Assembly: GCA_945867185.1 (NCBI GenBank)
Contig: CAMBHM010000001.1
Location: forward strand, 1-21,460
Origin: Legionella genomosp. 1
GTDB lineage: Bacteria > Pseudomonadota > Gammaproteobacteria > Legionellales > Legionellaceae
DNA: 21,460 nucleotides
Reading direction: 5' to 3'
Shown here piece after piece: positions 13,286 through 21,460 of the stretch. The notes below the pieces were generated by a model that saw nothing but the letters and a program-made list of their open reading frames with translations, was not told the origin of the DNA and searched no databases. A program made the translations under genes and the position numbers. The first letter of the stretch is position 1; every line of letters starts with the position of its first letter.

Positions 13286-15334
13286 ATGCGTTATCGTCCT
13301 GACATCGATGGGTTGCGAGCAATTGCGGTGTTGTTGGTATTGAGTTATCACGGTCATTTTGGAGTGTTTCCCTCTGGATTCATCGGGGTAGACGTTTTTT
13401 TTGTGATTTCTGGATTCCTGATCACGAGCCTTATTTTGACCGCAATGCAGCAGAAGACTTTTTCATTGGTTTATTTTTATAATCGACGATTATGGCGCTT
13501 GCAACCGGTATTCATCGCGCTGCTTGTTGCGACATCACTGATGACCCTCTTTTTTTATCTGCCGGATGATTTGATGCACTATATGGGCAGTGCTCGCAAA
13601 GCTTCGCTTTTCTTTGCGAATGGATATTTTAATCGCACCACGACAGGTTATTTTTCCCCGGATTTGACGCAACTGCCGCTGTTACACACTTGGTCGTTGT
13701 CTATTGAATGGCAATGCTATCTACTCTTACCGCTCCTACTGGTTCTGCTGTATCGATGGAGCTCGCAACGTTTGTTTGGGTATCTGTTGATGGGGCTTAT
13801 GATCGCCTCTTTTTGTTGGACACTCTATACATCTAATCATGATAGCGCTGGAACCTATTATCGATTATCCAGTCGTTGGTTTGAGTTTTTATTGGGTGCC
13901 TGTGTCGTGCTATATGGGGTGCGAGTTCCTGAACAAAGCAGAGCGAGTTCAATAGTCTGGAATACCAGTGCGGCGCTAGCGTTATTTGTTTTAGGATGGG
14001 TTGCAACAAGAACGCAAATCATGTTGGGCTATCCCAATGGATATGCTTTGCTTACCTGTGGTGCTACGGCCTTATTACTGGCGTTAGGGCAGTCTCGACC
14101 CCATCTTCTATTTGTTCGTTTATTGTCTTGGAAGCCCCTGGTTTTTATTGGTCTATTGTCTTATTCGTTATACATTTGGCATTGGGTCATCTTGTCGTTC
14201 ATGCGATATCAAAGCATAGATGAAACGCCTTTGGTGTTGATGGGTGCTTTCGGGCTTATTGTGTTATTAGCCTATGGGTCATGGCGATGGATTGAAAAAC
14301 CAACGCGTCGGCTGCATCGATTGCCTATACAGTATGCCTTGGTCAGTTTGATAGCGCTTCCTATTGCGACGATCCATCTTAGTGCTTATCTCATCAAGTA
14401 TCAGCAGGGCTTTCCCGCGCGATTTAATAGCGAGCTGGTGACTATCTATCAACGTTTAGACAAAGAAGAGCACTCGAGCCGGTATTCGTGTATTGATAAA
14501 CCTGGGGTGCTTGAGAAGAAAGAGTGTCTGATAGGCTCCCATGCGCCTGATGCTAAAAAAGGATTGTTGATTGGGGACTCATACTCCAATCATTATTGGG
14601 GGTTCATGGACACACTGGGGCAGGCGAGTGGTATCTCCATTCGATCGGCTGCCACCTCTTCTTGTTTGACGTTGCCCGGAATTGATCTATTTGATTGGTG
14701 GCATTTCAAAGATCGCATCGATCCCGACTGTCATCGAGAGACTGCGCGGTATTTCGAATGGATAAAAAATAATCATTATGATTACGTGATGATTGGTGAG
14801 AATTGGCTCAATTATCTTGGGGATCATATCATTGAGCACGTAGGCGATGCGCGATCATGGGCTCATTCTCAACGCCGTCTTCAAGCAGCATTGAATAGGG
14901 CTTTTGATCAGATTATTGCTTCAGGAGCTGTTCCTGTGTTGATAAAAGCCACTGCTAGCACGAAAAACAATGTAAGACAGTGCTTTTTTAAGCATATCAA
15001 ACGCCATGTACCTTATGATCCGAAGATCTGTGATTTCACAGTAGTCGCGCAAGCTAGGGAGCAGTGGTTGAATCAGGTGATAGTGCAGCTACAGAAACAA
15101 TGTCCTTCGTTGATTGTGATTGATCCAAAAAAGGCGCAGTGCCCGGATGGGCTTTGTCGAGCGGCCATTCGGGGGGTCCCGGTGTTTCGAGATCTGGGGC
15201 ATATTACGGACTATGCATCGTATGCGCTAGGAGACTATTATTTGGAACATTTTAAAAATCCGTTGTCAAATGAGCACGATTCTAACCCTCTAAATCATGC
15301 GGTAACAAACGTCGCTTGGCACGAAAATAAGTGA
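13286..15334 (+). CDS. OafA-type acyltransferase 3 with C-terminal SGNH domain
   Basis: This 682-residue inner-membrane protein likely transfers acetyl or another acyl group to an envelope glycan such as O-antigen. The N-terminal acyltransferase-3 domain (about 1-345) opens with RPDIDGLRAIAVLLVLSYHGHFG, including Arg11 and the catalytic-type His22. GFIGVDVFFVISGFLIT and about ten membrane helices follow. The C-terminal SGNH domain has the GDS block with nucleophile Ser432 (GDSYSNHYW) and the D-x2-H block at Asp636/His639 (DLGHITDY). This two-domain layout is that of O-antigen acetylases such as OafB. Its 3' end overlaps the nucleotidase gene on the other strand by 53 bases. A TATACT -10-like box lies at 13251-13256. 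The acceptor is unknown. Confidence 0.93.
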   Translation: MRYRPDIDGLRAIAVLLVLSYHGHFGVFPSGFIGVDVFFVISGFLITSLILTAMQQKTFSLVYFYNRRLWRLQPVFIALLVATSLMTLFFYLPDDLMHYMGSARKASLFFANGYFNRTTTGYFSPDLTQLPLLHTWSLSIEWQCYLLLPLLLVLLYRWSSQRLFGYLLMGLMIASFCWTLYTSNHDSAGTYYRLSSRWFEFLLGACVVLYGVRVPEQSRASSIVWNTSAALALFVLGWVATRTQIMLGYPNGYALLTCGATALLLALGQSRPHLLFVRLLSWKPLVFIGLLSYSLYIWHWVILSFMRYQSIDETPLVLMGAFGLIVLLAYGSWRWIEKPTRRLHRLPIQYALVSLIALPIATIHLSAYLIKYQQGFPARFNSELVTIYQRLDKEEHSSRYSCIDKPGVLEKKECLIGSHAPDAKKGLLIGDSYSNHYWGFMDTLGQASGISIRSAATSSCLTLPGIDLFDWWHFKDRIDPDCHRETARYFEWIKNNHYDYVMIGENWLNYLGDHIIEHVGDARSWAHSQRRLQAALNRAFDQIIASGAVPVLIKATASTKNNVRQCFFKHIKRHVPYDPKICDFTVVAQAREQWLNQVIVQLQKQCPSLIVIDPKKAQCPDGLCRAAIRGVPVFRDLGHITDYASYALGDYYLEHFKNPLSNEHDSNPLNHAVTNVAWHENK

Positions 15335-16655
15335 TGGGGGAGTGATCGAATAAGTCAGACAATTTTTCCATATAAATACAGGCATATCGCTCGACTTGAT
15401 AGGCAAAATAACTTTCTTCAGCGCCCGCACGAAAGATTCTGTCCCAACGTGGATTATAAAACACATGTTGTTTATGTAGCAGAGACAAAATGGTTTGGTC
15501 GAGCGTTGAAATTTGGGTTTGTAAGTGAGAGGCACTGGGGCCTTCTGGTGGAGGTGTGTCTGCTTTATGAATGTAGAGGCGCATGAGCGCTTCTTCTAGA
15601 GACATTTTGGCCGCCATGGCGATACCGATGTCTCGTTCGATCGGGAGCGCTTTTTTTTGTGCGGCAATTTCTGAACCGAGCTCTTCCACCACGAGTGCTG
15701 TTCGCCAGTTACAATCTTTTTTCAAACGAAGAATGTCGCCATAAATGTGATCGCCGATGTATAAGATCTCATCCCCATTTAAACTCAGATCATCCGTGAA
15801 TTGTTTCGCATTGCCTCCTTGATAAATACCAGGGGTGATTGGGCCTAAGAGATTGCTCATCACACCAGTGGAGGGATCTATTTTTAAAAAGCGCAATTGA
15901 TCGTAGAAAAACCGGGGTTTATTCGCCAAAGTGACGGTGTATTGAAATAGCGTTTCCCAAGTTTCTCCTTCGGTTAGAAAGGGATTGATGGCATAATCCA
16001 GTAAAATTTTAGTGTAGTAATAGTCAGAGTTGGTGAGCAAAAAAAACGTTTTTCCTTGTTGAATGAATCGTTTGATGCCCGCAACCAGCTCAGGATCTTT
16101 GATAACAAATCGGTCAAGTTGTTGACAGATCTGTGTTTTTAAACGGCCATCGGCATGGACTTTATCGACACAATGGAGCACGTCTAAGGCAATCGTTGCA
16201 TAATTCGGTAATTCATTGGGATGCGCATCCTTGAGATCGATTAGATGGCTGTATAGAACACAGAAGGAAAGAGAGAAGGCGGTGTCTATCGCCATGTAGT
16301 TAGGATCACCGAGATCAACATAAATACTTCGATATATTTTTTTCTGATCGGCATGGGATATTGTATGAGTGCCATGTGCACTTTGTCGAATGGCACCATA
16401 TCGACTTAATTTGAGGATATTCCCATGTTTGCTGTCAATCACCAAGCCACGAATGGCGTCTTCGGCATGGAAGGTAAAGGCTCGGATGGTTTCAGGGTAG
16501 TGGCTGTTGGTGATTAATTCTTCAATGACCAGTTGAAATACCAACGCTTCGAATTGCGCCGTATGGTAACGTAAGAGGGTATGATCCATGTCTAAGCCAA
16601 TGGTACTTATTTTTTTCATATTCAAAATACGGTTAACAAATACGGTACGATTCAT
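15282..16655 (-). CDS. HAD-IG family cytosolic IMP/GMP-type 5'-nucleotidase
   Basis: The 457-residue enzyme belongs to the cN-II-like HAD subfamily IG that dephosphorylates purine nucleotides. Motif I is LDMDHT with nucleophile Asp22 and acid/base Asp24. Motif II is FFLLTNSD, and motif IV is GDEILYIGDHIYGDILRLKKDCNWRT. Blocks DDQKKIYRSIYVDLGDPNYMAIDT-like and RAGAEESYFAYQVERYACIYMEKLSDL are characteristic of this group. Length and motif spelling fit the Legionella pneumophila enzyme, whose structure is known, and this is the best taxonomic pointer in the window. AAGGA six bases before the ATG sets the start. The last 53 bases overlap the convergent acyltransferase gene. Confidence 0.93.
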   Translation of the reverse strand: MNRTVFVNRILNMKKISTIGLDMDHTLLRYHTAQFEALVFQLVIEELITNSHYPETIRAFTFHAEDAIRGLVIDSKHGNILKLSRYGAIRQSAHGTHTISHADQKKIYRSIYVDLGDPNYMAIDTAFSLSFCVLYSHLIDLKDAHPNELPNYATIALDVLHCVDKVHADGRLKTQICQQLDRFVIKDPELVAGIKRFIQQGKTFFLLTNSDYYYTKILLDYAINPFLTEGETWETLFQYTVTLANKPRFFYDQLRFLKIDPSTGVMSNLLGPITPGIYQGGNAKQFTDDLSLNGDEILYIGDHIYGDILRLKKDCNWRTALVVEELGSEIAAQKKALPIERDIGIAMAAKMSLEEALMRLYIHKADTPPPEGPSASHLQTQISTLDQTILSLLHKQHVFYNPRWDRIFRAGAEESYFAYQVERYACIYMEKLSDLFDHSPITYFRAKRRLLPHDLEG

Positions 16656-16759
16656 GCAGAATCCTTGATGGTTTGTTGCAGGCCTATTTTGATGCGCGTA
16701 TTTTTATATTGCAAGCGGCGTCTGGTTTTTCTAGGATTATAATCGCGCGTGCAGTACCT

Positions 16760-17917
16760 TTATGTTATCTGACGTAGCTGTTTATAGTTGATCAAATGAA
16801 CGGCTCCTACTTGTTGTTGGTACTCACCTGCATAAACAATGTACCCTGCCACCCATCGTTCAGGCGCCGTTCTCTGTACTACTTTTAAACCTTTTAAAAA
16901 ATCAGGCGTGAATGTTTCGGCTGATTTGATTTCAATGGCGGTGTACTGATCCCCTGAAACAAGTAATGCATCGACTTCGTTTTTATGATTATCACGATAA
17001 AAATACAGATTCGGCTTTTTATTTAAGTTAGATCGCATTTTGATTAATTCCATAATAACCATGTTTTCAAATAAAAAACCTCTTAGAGGATCTCTTTTCA
17101 GTTGTTTTGGTTCTTCAATGTTTAGTAAATAGCAGGCCAATCCCACATCTGTAAAATACAGTTTGGGTGATTTAATGAGTCGTTTGCTTTTATTATTAAA
17201 GTAAGGGGGAAGCCGTATAATCAAATAAGAAGCTTCTAATATGGACAACCAATGGTTAATGGTGTGTGCAGAGACACCGACATCGTTTCCAAGAGAGCTT
17301 AAATCAAGTAGTGATCCAATACGTCCTGCACATAACCGCATGAATGTATCGAATAGATTCAGATCTTTTAATTGAATCAATTGTCGCACATCACGTTCAA
17401 CATAGGTGCTGTAATAATCGGCGTAAGCTTGTGTTGCATTTAAATCATGTTGATAAATTCTTGGGTAGAAGCCTTGATACAATTGTTCATCGAGTGATAA
17501 ATTAAAACCCGCCTGGAGTAGTTCATCCAGAGTCATCGGATATAAATCTAATAAAGCGGTTCTACCGGCCAATGATTGCGTAATTGCAGCATGCAAGTGC
17601 AGTTGATGACTACCTGTTAAGATAAAAAGACCATTTTTATTCTGAGCATCAACGGTGACTTGAATATAAGAGAGTAATTCTGGTGCACGTTGAATTTCAT
17701 CTAGAATGGCGCCATCAGGAAATTGATTCAAAAAAGCGCGAGGATCAGCGATGGCTAATTGTCGAATATCGGGTGCTTCAAGGTTGGCATAAGGTTTTTG
17801 GGGGAAAAGGGATTTGACTAACGTTGTCTTACCCGATTGTCTTGGCCCCATCAACGTTACCACAGGGTATTTTTTCACTAAAATGAGCAATGCTTGACTG
17901 ATATCTCGATGGTACAT
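16760..17917 (-). CDS. AAA ATPase with DUF4143 (nuclease-fold) C-terminus
   Basis: This 385-residue cytoplasmic protein starts with a P-loop domain: Walker A GPRQSGKT at 24-31, Walker B ILDE with Asp73-Glu74, and sensor-like FILTGSHQLHLHAAITQSLAGRTALLDLYPMT, typical of the AAA_14 group. A middle winged-helix-like part (SSLGNDVGVSAHTINHWLSILEASYLI) is followed by DUF4143. That domain keeps a PD-(D/E)xK pattern: Asp316 in EVDALL and Glu329-x-Lys331 in IEIKSA. Genes of this family are patchy accessory genes, and their role is unknown. The region looks more AT-rich than its neighbours, which fits transfer. A dyad lies 15 bases before the start. It is transcribed towards the nucleotidase gene, with about 100 bases between them. 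Confidence 0.9.
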   Translation of the reverse strand: MYHRDISQALLILVKKYPVVTLMGPRQSGKTTLVKSLFPQKPYANLEAPDIRQLAIADPRAFLNQFPDGAILDEIQRAPELLSYIQVTVDAQNKNGLFILTGSHQLHLHAAITQSLAGRTALLDLYPMTLDELLQAGFNLSLDEQLYQGFYPRIYQHDLNATQAYADYYSTYVERDVRQLIQLKDLNLFDTFMRLCAGRIGSLLDLSSLGNDVGVSAHTINHWLSILEASYLIIRLPPYFNNKSKRLIKSPKLYFTDVGLACYLLNIEEPKQLKRDPLRGFLFENMVIMELIKMRSNLNKKPNLYFYRDNHKNEVDALLVSGDQYTAIEIKSAETFTPDFLKGLKVVQRTAPERWVAGYIVYAGEYQQQVGAVHLINYKQLRQIT

Positions 17918-17931
17918 TTTGTGTATTTCCG

Positions 17932-17944
17932 AAGTTCAACTTCC
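17932..17944. promoter_or_regulatory. Short dyad just upstream of the ATPase/DUF4143 gene
   Basis: GAAGTT-C-AACTTC is a perfect 6-base inverted repeat around one base, 15 bases before the ATPase start. It may be an operator or a small hairpin near the ribosome-binding site. Such short dyads arise by chance in AT-rich DNA. Confidence 0.25.
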
Positions 17945-18107
17945 TATTTGCACAATGTAGGATTGTTTTAATTTAAAGTCAAGTGGTAGTTTTTTATCAG
18001 TTGCAGCCCTTGTAATTTGATTTTTCAAGAAAAAATATATAAAGTGGTCTCTTAGCCGATATTCCTTGCTGGCTGGATCAGAGGAGTTAGTGGGAATTGC
18101 TGGTGGT

Positions 18108-18131
18108 ATTTGTTTGTAATCGTAAACAAAT
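18108..18131. promoter_or_regulatory. 24-base dyad upstream of the DUF2334 gene
   Basis: ATTTGTTT (18108-18115) and AAACAAAT (18124-18131) form perfect 8-base arms around an 8-base spacer. The dyad ends 16 bases before the proposed TTG start. Size and symmetry suit a dimeric transcription factor. A possible promoter with TTGATT (18017-18022) and TATAAA (18038-18043) lies upstream but has a short 15-base spacer. Confidence 0.35.
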
Positions 18132-18147
18132 TAAATGAAGCGTACAA

Positions 18148-19728
18148 TTGACTATTTTTTGTTGCAAGCGATTGTTTGGTCAGCGAAGTGCCATTCCATT
18201 GCTGTTACTACTGGGCTTTTTTTTTATGATGGGTGAAATACCCCATTGTGAGGCTAAATCTGCAGAAAAACACGAACAGAACACTGTGTTGATTGTTTAT
18301 GATTCAGTCGGGCAATGGGGGTGGAGCGGGTATTTAAACGCGCTATTTCTTACCAATTTACTGGGTCACTTCGATGCAATATCATCGTTCTTACCTGTTG
18401 AAAATTATACAGCAGGTATGATGACGGGCTACGATACAACCTTTTATCTCGGCACTCATTTTAACAACCCACTCCCTGAAGCCTTCATCAAAGATGTATT
18501 AACAACCTCTCATACTGTCGTATGGTTTCGATATAATCTTTGGAGATTGATGGAAGCCAATCCAAATTTTGCATCTCAGTATGGGTTTGTGTTTGAGGGG
18601 TTGGATGCTTCAGGCTATGATCAAATTATTTATAAAAATACCGTGCTTAGCAAAGACAAACGAGACCCGGAGTTAGGGCGGGTGTTGATTACTGACTCTT
18701 GGTTGGCGAGTGAGCTGGCCACGGCGTTGCAAACAGCTACAGGTCGTAGTATCCCTTATATTGTTCATGGTGCAAATCTCTGGTATATCGCAGATATTCC
18801 CTTTACTTATACATCAGAAAATGACAGGTATCTGGCGTTTTCTGATGTGTTGTATGAGATGCTGCGGGTGATGGGTCCTGAAACAAGGCGTGCGCTCATT
18901 CGATTAGAGGATATTAGTGCGGTGTACGATCCGGCGGTTTTAATGGAGGTGGCCGATTACCTTTTCTCAGAACACGTGCCCTTTGCGATATCGGTCATTC
19001 CTTATTACACCGATCCCCTGGGGTATTACGCAAAAGGGGTGCCTCAGTTCATAAAAATGACAGATAAGCCCCGTTTTATAGAAGCCTTGAGGTATATGCA
19101 GTCTAAGGGTGGGACGCTTATTTTACACGGTTATACGCATCAGTATTCCAATATGCGCAATGAACACACAGGGGTGTCTGCGGATGATTATGAATTTTTT
19201 AGAGTCAGCCATGAGGCTGCTTCTCCTGAAACAAAGACCATTGAGCCACTGTCTGAAGATTCTGAAGAATGGGTGGCCAGTCGGGTGAAGGCGGCCTTAT
19301 CGCTATTGAATGAGGCGGAATTATCTGCTGGCATTTGGGAGACACCCCATTATACTGCATCGAGTTTAGATAATTATTATTTTGCAAAAACATTTCGTGC
19401 TGTGAGTGGGCGCGTGCTGTATTTTGATAAGACGGATAAGCGTCACCATAGTGAGCAATTTTTTCCCTATGTGATTCACAAAGACAGTTATGGCCAGAAG
19501 GTGATTCCTGAAAACTTAGGGTATATTGCACCGGTGTCGTGGTTTAACTTTTTTCCTAGAACAGTGGAGGATCTCTTGGTAAGTGCGAAGAAAAATCTGG
19601 TGATCCGAGACGCATGGGCTTCCTTTTACTATCACCCTTACTTAGGATTGTCCTATCTAAAAACGCTGATCCCAGGCATCCGTGCACTTGGATATGAGTT
19701 TGTTCCTGTCTCTGAAAATTTAAATTAG
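18148..19728 (+). CDS. Exported DUF2334 polysaccharide-deacetylase-like protein
   Basis: The 526-residue product has a signal peptide (KR near the start, then PLLLLLGFFFMMG, cleavage near PHCEA). About 200 residues of a Rossmann-like or GATase-like domain follow (NTVLIVYDSVGQWGW). The rest is a DUF2334 domain related to NodB-type carbohydrate deacetylases. Likely metal-site residues are Asp255 in RLEDISAVYDP and His327/His331 in HGYTHQY, with ETPHYTAS further on. The expected role is removing acyl groups from a periplasmic or surface polysaccharide. The start is uncertain: TTG at 18148 is used because an in-frame stop lies at 18136, and only a weak GAAG precedes it. A run of nine T at 18217-18225 sits inside the signal-peptide codons. 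Confidence 0.82.
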   Translation: MTIFCCKRLFGQRSAIPLLLLLGFFFMMGEIPHCEAKSAEKHEQNTVLIVYDSVGQWGWSGYLNALFLTNLLGHFDAISSFLPVENYTAGMMTGYDTTFYLGTHFNNPLPEAFIKDVLTTSHTVVWFRYNLWRLMEANPNFASQYGFVFEGLDASGYDQIIYKNTVLSKDKRDPELGRVLITDSWLASELATALQTATGRSIPYIVHGANLWYIADIPFTYTSENDRYLAFSDVLYEMLRVMGPETRRALIRLEDISAVYDPAVLMEVADYLFSEHVPFAISVIPYYTDPLGYYAKGVPQFIKMTDKPRFIEALRYMQSKGGTLILHGYTHQYSNMRNEHTGVSADDYEFFRVSHEAASPETKTIEPLSEDSEEWVASRVKAALSLLNEAELSAGIWETPHYTASSLDNYYFAKTFRAVSGRVLYFDKTDKRHHSEQFFPYVIHKDSYGQKVIPENLGYIAPVSWFNFFPRTVEDLLVSAKKNLVIRDAWASFYYHPYLGLSYLKTLIPGIRALGYEFVPVSENLN

Positions 19729-19748
19729 GCGACGCGATCTATTGCTGA

Positions 19749-21320
19749 CTAGAATCGCCCCACACTGGCTACTTCCCAATATTTTCTAAAACTCTCAGGG
19801 ATATTATTACCTAACAGTTGTCCGGGGGTGAGGTACTTGTGAATGTCGTCAAAGGGCTTGACGCACTCTGAGCTCACGCGTCGCATGAGGTACCCTGGTT
19901 TGAGCTCGCTTGGGTTGGTCAGGCCCATGGCGCCTACGATTTCTAAAAAACTTCTCATCGTATTTTTGTGAAAGTGGGCGGCACGGTGTTTCTTTTCATC
20001 GACGACGAGGCCCCGCTGGAGACGTTTGTTTTGGGTGGCAACACCTGTGGGACAGGTGTTGGCATTGCATTGCTTGGATTGGACACAGCCAACAGACATC
20101 ATCATGGCACGGGCGGCATTACATACATCTGCGCCCAGGGCGATTTTTTCGACCAAATCAAAGCCTGTGGCTATTTTACCGCTGCAAATGATTCGAATGT
20201 GCTGGCGAACATTAATGCCGACTAAAGCATTGTGTACAAAAACCAGAGCGGCTTCTAAGGGCTCCCCGACGTGATTGGTGAATTCGAGAGGGGCGGCTCC
20301 TGTACCGCCCTCCGCGCCATCTACGGTGATAAAATCAGGCATGATGCCGGTTTCTAACATGGCTTTGCAAATGCCTAAAAACTCATCTTTTCGACCGATA
20401 CAGAGTTTAAATCCGGTGGGTTTTCCAAGTGCAAGATCACGACATTTTTTAACGAATTCCAGTAAGCCAATCGGGGAATTGAAAGCGGAGTGTGCTGCAG
20501 GCGAGACGACGTCCTGCCCCATTGCAACTTTGCGGACGGTTGCAATTTCTTGGGTTAATTTTGCAGCAGGTAAAATGCCTCCGTGGGAAGGTTTCGCTCC
20601 TTGAGACAATTTGATTTCAATCATTTTGACCTCATCTCGTGTCGCAATGGTGACAAATTCATTGTCATTGAATCGACCTTGATCATCGCGACAACCAAAG
20701 TATGCAGTACCCATTTGAAAAACGAGATCGCCTCCTTGTAAATGGTACGGGCTTAATCCTCCTTCGCCGGTGTTCTGTGCAAAGCCCCCTAATTGTGCGC
20801 CCTTGTTCAAGGCCATGATGGCTCGAGCAGATAGTGCACCAAAACTCATAGCCGAAACATTGAATCGGGAGGCACTATAGGGTTTGCTGCAGCCGGGTCC
20901 GCCTATGAGGATCCGGGGCTCGACTTCATGGATGTGTTTGGGATCTAAGGAGTGCAGAACCCAGGTATAACCCACTGCTTGAATGTCGCGTTCTGTTCCG
21001 AAGGCAATAGTATCGCGAACATTCTTGGAACGTTGATAAATGATGGAGCGTGTTTCGCGATTGAAGGGGCGTTCCTCTTCATCGTTTGCAATAAAATATT
21101 GTTGAATTTCAGGGCGTAAGAATTCCAGAATGTAACGCATGTGGCCAAGGACTGGAAAATTGCGGAGCAGGGTCCTTTTTTTTTGAAGCAAATCATAGGT
21201 CCATAACAGCATGATAGGAATAAGAATGGCCATAAACCAACGGGCATCGTGTAACATGATCAGAACTAAAAGAAGGCCTATGAGCACGATCCCAAAGCCA
21301 AGGTACCATTGACGACGCAT
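19749..21320 (-). CDS. Membrane-tethered FMN-binding glutamate synthase-like protein
   Basis: The ATG at 21320 follows AGGAG by five bases, giving 523 residues and removing an unlikely extra 25 at the front. Two membrane segments (about 7-23 and 28-43) are followed by the FMN-binding barrel of glutamate synthase. ASRFNVSAMSFGALSARAIMALNKGA, NTGEGGLSPYH, KLSQGAKPSHGGILP and DFITVDGAEGGTGAAP are the conserved blocks. Cys412, Cys418 and Cys423 (C-x5-C-x4-C, in CNANTCPTGVATQ context) match the [3Fe-4S] ligands of GltB. The amidotransferase and C-terminal domains of GltB are absent, and no small subunit is nearby, so it is not a full glutamate synthase. Substrate and electron partner are unknown. 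It is divergent from tdk. Confidence 0.9.
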   Translation of the reverse strand: MRRQWYLGFGIVLIGLLLVLIMLHDARWFMAILIPIMLLWTYDLLQKKRTLLRNFPVLGHMRYILEFLRPEIQQYFIANDEEERPFNRETRSIIYQRSKNVRDTIAFGTERDIQAVGYTWVLHSLDPKHIHEVEPRILIGGPGCSKPYSASRFNVSAMSFGALSARAIMALNKGAQLGGFAQNTGEGGLSPYHLQGGDLVFQMGTAYFGCRDDQGRFNDNEFVTIATRDEVKMIEIKLSQGAKPSHGGILPAAKLTQEIATVRKVAMGQDVVSPAAHSAFNSPIGLLEFVKKCRDLALGKPTGFKLCIGRKDEFLGICKAMLETGIMPDFITVDGAEGGTGAAPLEFTNHVGEPLEAALVFVHNALVGINVRQHIRIICSGKIATGFDLVEKIALGADVCNAARAMMMSVGCVQSKQCNANTCPTGVATQNKRLQRGLVVDEKKHRAAHFHKNTMRSFLEIVGAMGLTNPSELKPGYLMRRVSSECVKPFDDIHKYLTPGQLLGNNIPESFRKYWEVASVGRF

Positions 21321-21407
21321 TTTTTCTCCTTGTCGGCTTTTAAAACCATCTGTTATTAGGACATAATGCGCCTCAATGTACAACGTTTTACACAACCGAG
21401 ATCTATC

Positions 21408-21460
21408 ATGGCGAAATTATATTTTTATTATGCAGCAATGAACGCTGGGAAAAGTACAGT
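21408..21460 (+). CDS. tdk: Thymidine kinase, N-terminal end (runs off right edge)
   Basis: The last 53 bases encode MAKLYFYYAAMNAGKST. This is close to the start of E. coli thymidine kinase and includes the A-x-x-x-x-GK-S/T P-loop (AMNAGKST) that binds ATP. The enzyme phosphorylates thymidine in the pyrimidine salvage pathway. Only 17 codons are present, so domain completeness cannot be judged. The ribosome-binding site is weak. No convincing promoter could be fixed in the 87-base gap shared with the divergent glutamate synthase-like gene. Confidence 0.88.
   Translation, partial: MAKLYFYYAAMNAGKST

Noticed and set aside
1..21460. CRISPR array, tRNA, rRNA, insertion sequence or prophage
   Set aside because: No regularly spaced direct repeats, cloverleaf-type sequence, transposase motif or terminal inverted repeats were seen by eye on either strand.

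Overview
The window looks like a gammaproteobacterium of the order Legionellales, Legionella-like or a close relative. The best pointer is the HAD-IG 5'-nucleotidase at 15282-16655. Its length and motifs match the Legionella cytosolic IMP/GMP-specific 5'-nucleotidase as I remember that family. A dapA gene followed by a BamC-like lipoprotein, a CzcA/HelA-type heavy-metal efflux set and a DedA protein of E. coli length fit the same picture. GC content is moderate by eye, genes are tightly packed, and several convergent genes overlap. I see no tRNA, rRNA, IS element or CRISPR array.

Layout: (1) 1-164 (-) is the start of a glycine-zipper lipoprotein, divergent from (2) a + strand block: dapA, a 71-aa BamC-like mini-lipoprotein, and a QEGLA/DUF1704 putative metallopeptidase (311-2748). 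(3) 2728-4334 (-) holds a small membrane-associated hypothetical protein and an atypical ClC-family anion transporter, convergent with block 2. (4) 4516-11213 (+) is a four-gene export operon: outer-membrane beta-barrel, RND adaptor, CzcA-type RND pump and NodT-type outer-membrane factor. The last three genes overlap at their ends, and a dyad lies upstream of the first. (5) 11299-13203 (-) holds a solute-binding protein, a Gly/His/Tyr-rich secreted protein with regularly spaced cysteines, and DedA. (6) 13286-15334 (+) is an OafA-type acyltransferase with an SGNH domain. It overlaps the 5'-nucleotidase tail to tail. (7) 16760-17917 (-) is an AAA ATPase/DUF4143 protein with an AT-richer feel, probably accessory. 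(8) 18148-19728 (+) is an exported DUF2334 polysaccharide-deacetylase-like protein. (9) 19749-21320 (-) is a membrane-tethered glutamate-synthase-like FMN/Fe-S protein, divergent from the first 17 codons of thymidine kinase (tdk) at the right edge.

Much of the window serves the cell envelope: lysine/diaminopimelate synthesis, outer-membrane assembly, metal efflux, O-acylation, membrane lipid homeostasis (DedA) and possible polysaccharide deacetylation. I found no clearly new multi-gene defence or mobile system. The more unusual items are the minimal BamC-like lipoprotein beside dapA, the bacterial protein carrying the zinc-site pattern of the tubulin carboxypeptidase (MATCAP) family, a ClC protein lacking the usual proton glutamate and selectivity motif, and the His-rich protein with a C-x5-C-x5-C-x5-C tail. 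All functional calls rest on motif recognition by eye. No database search was run.
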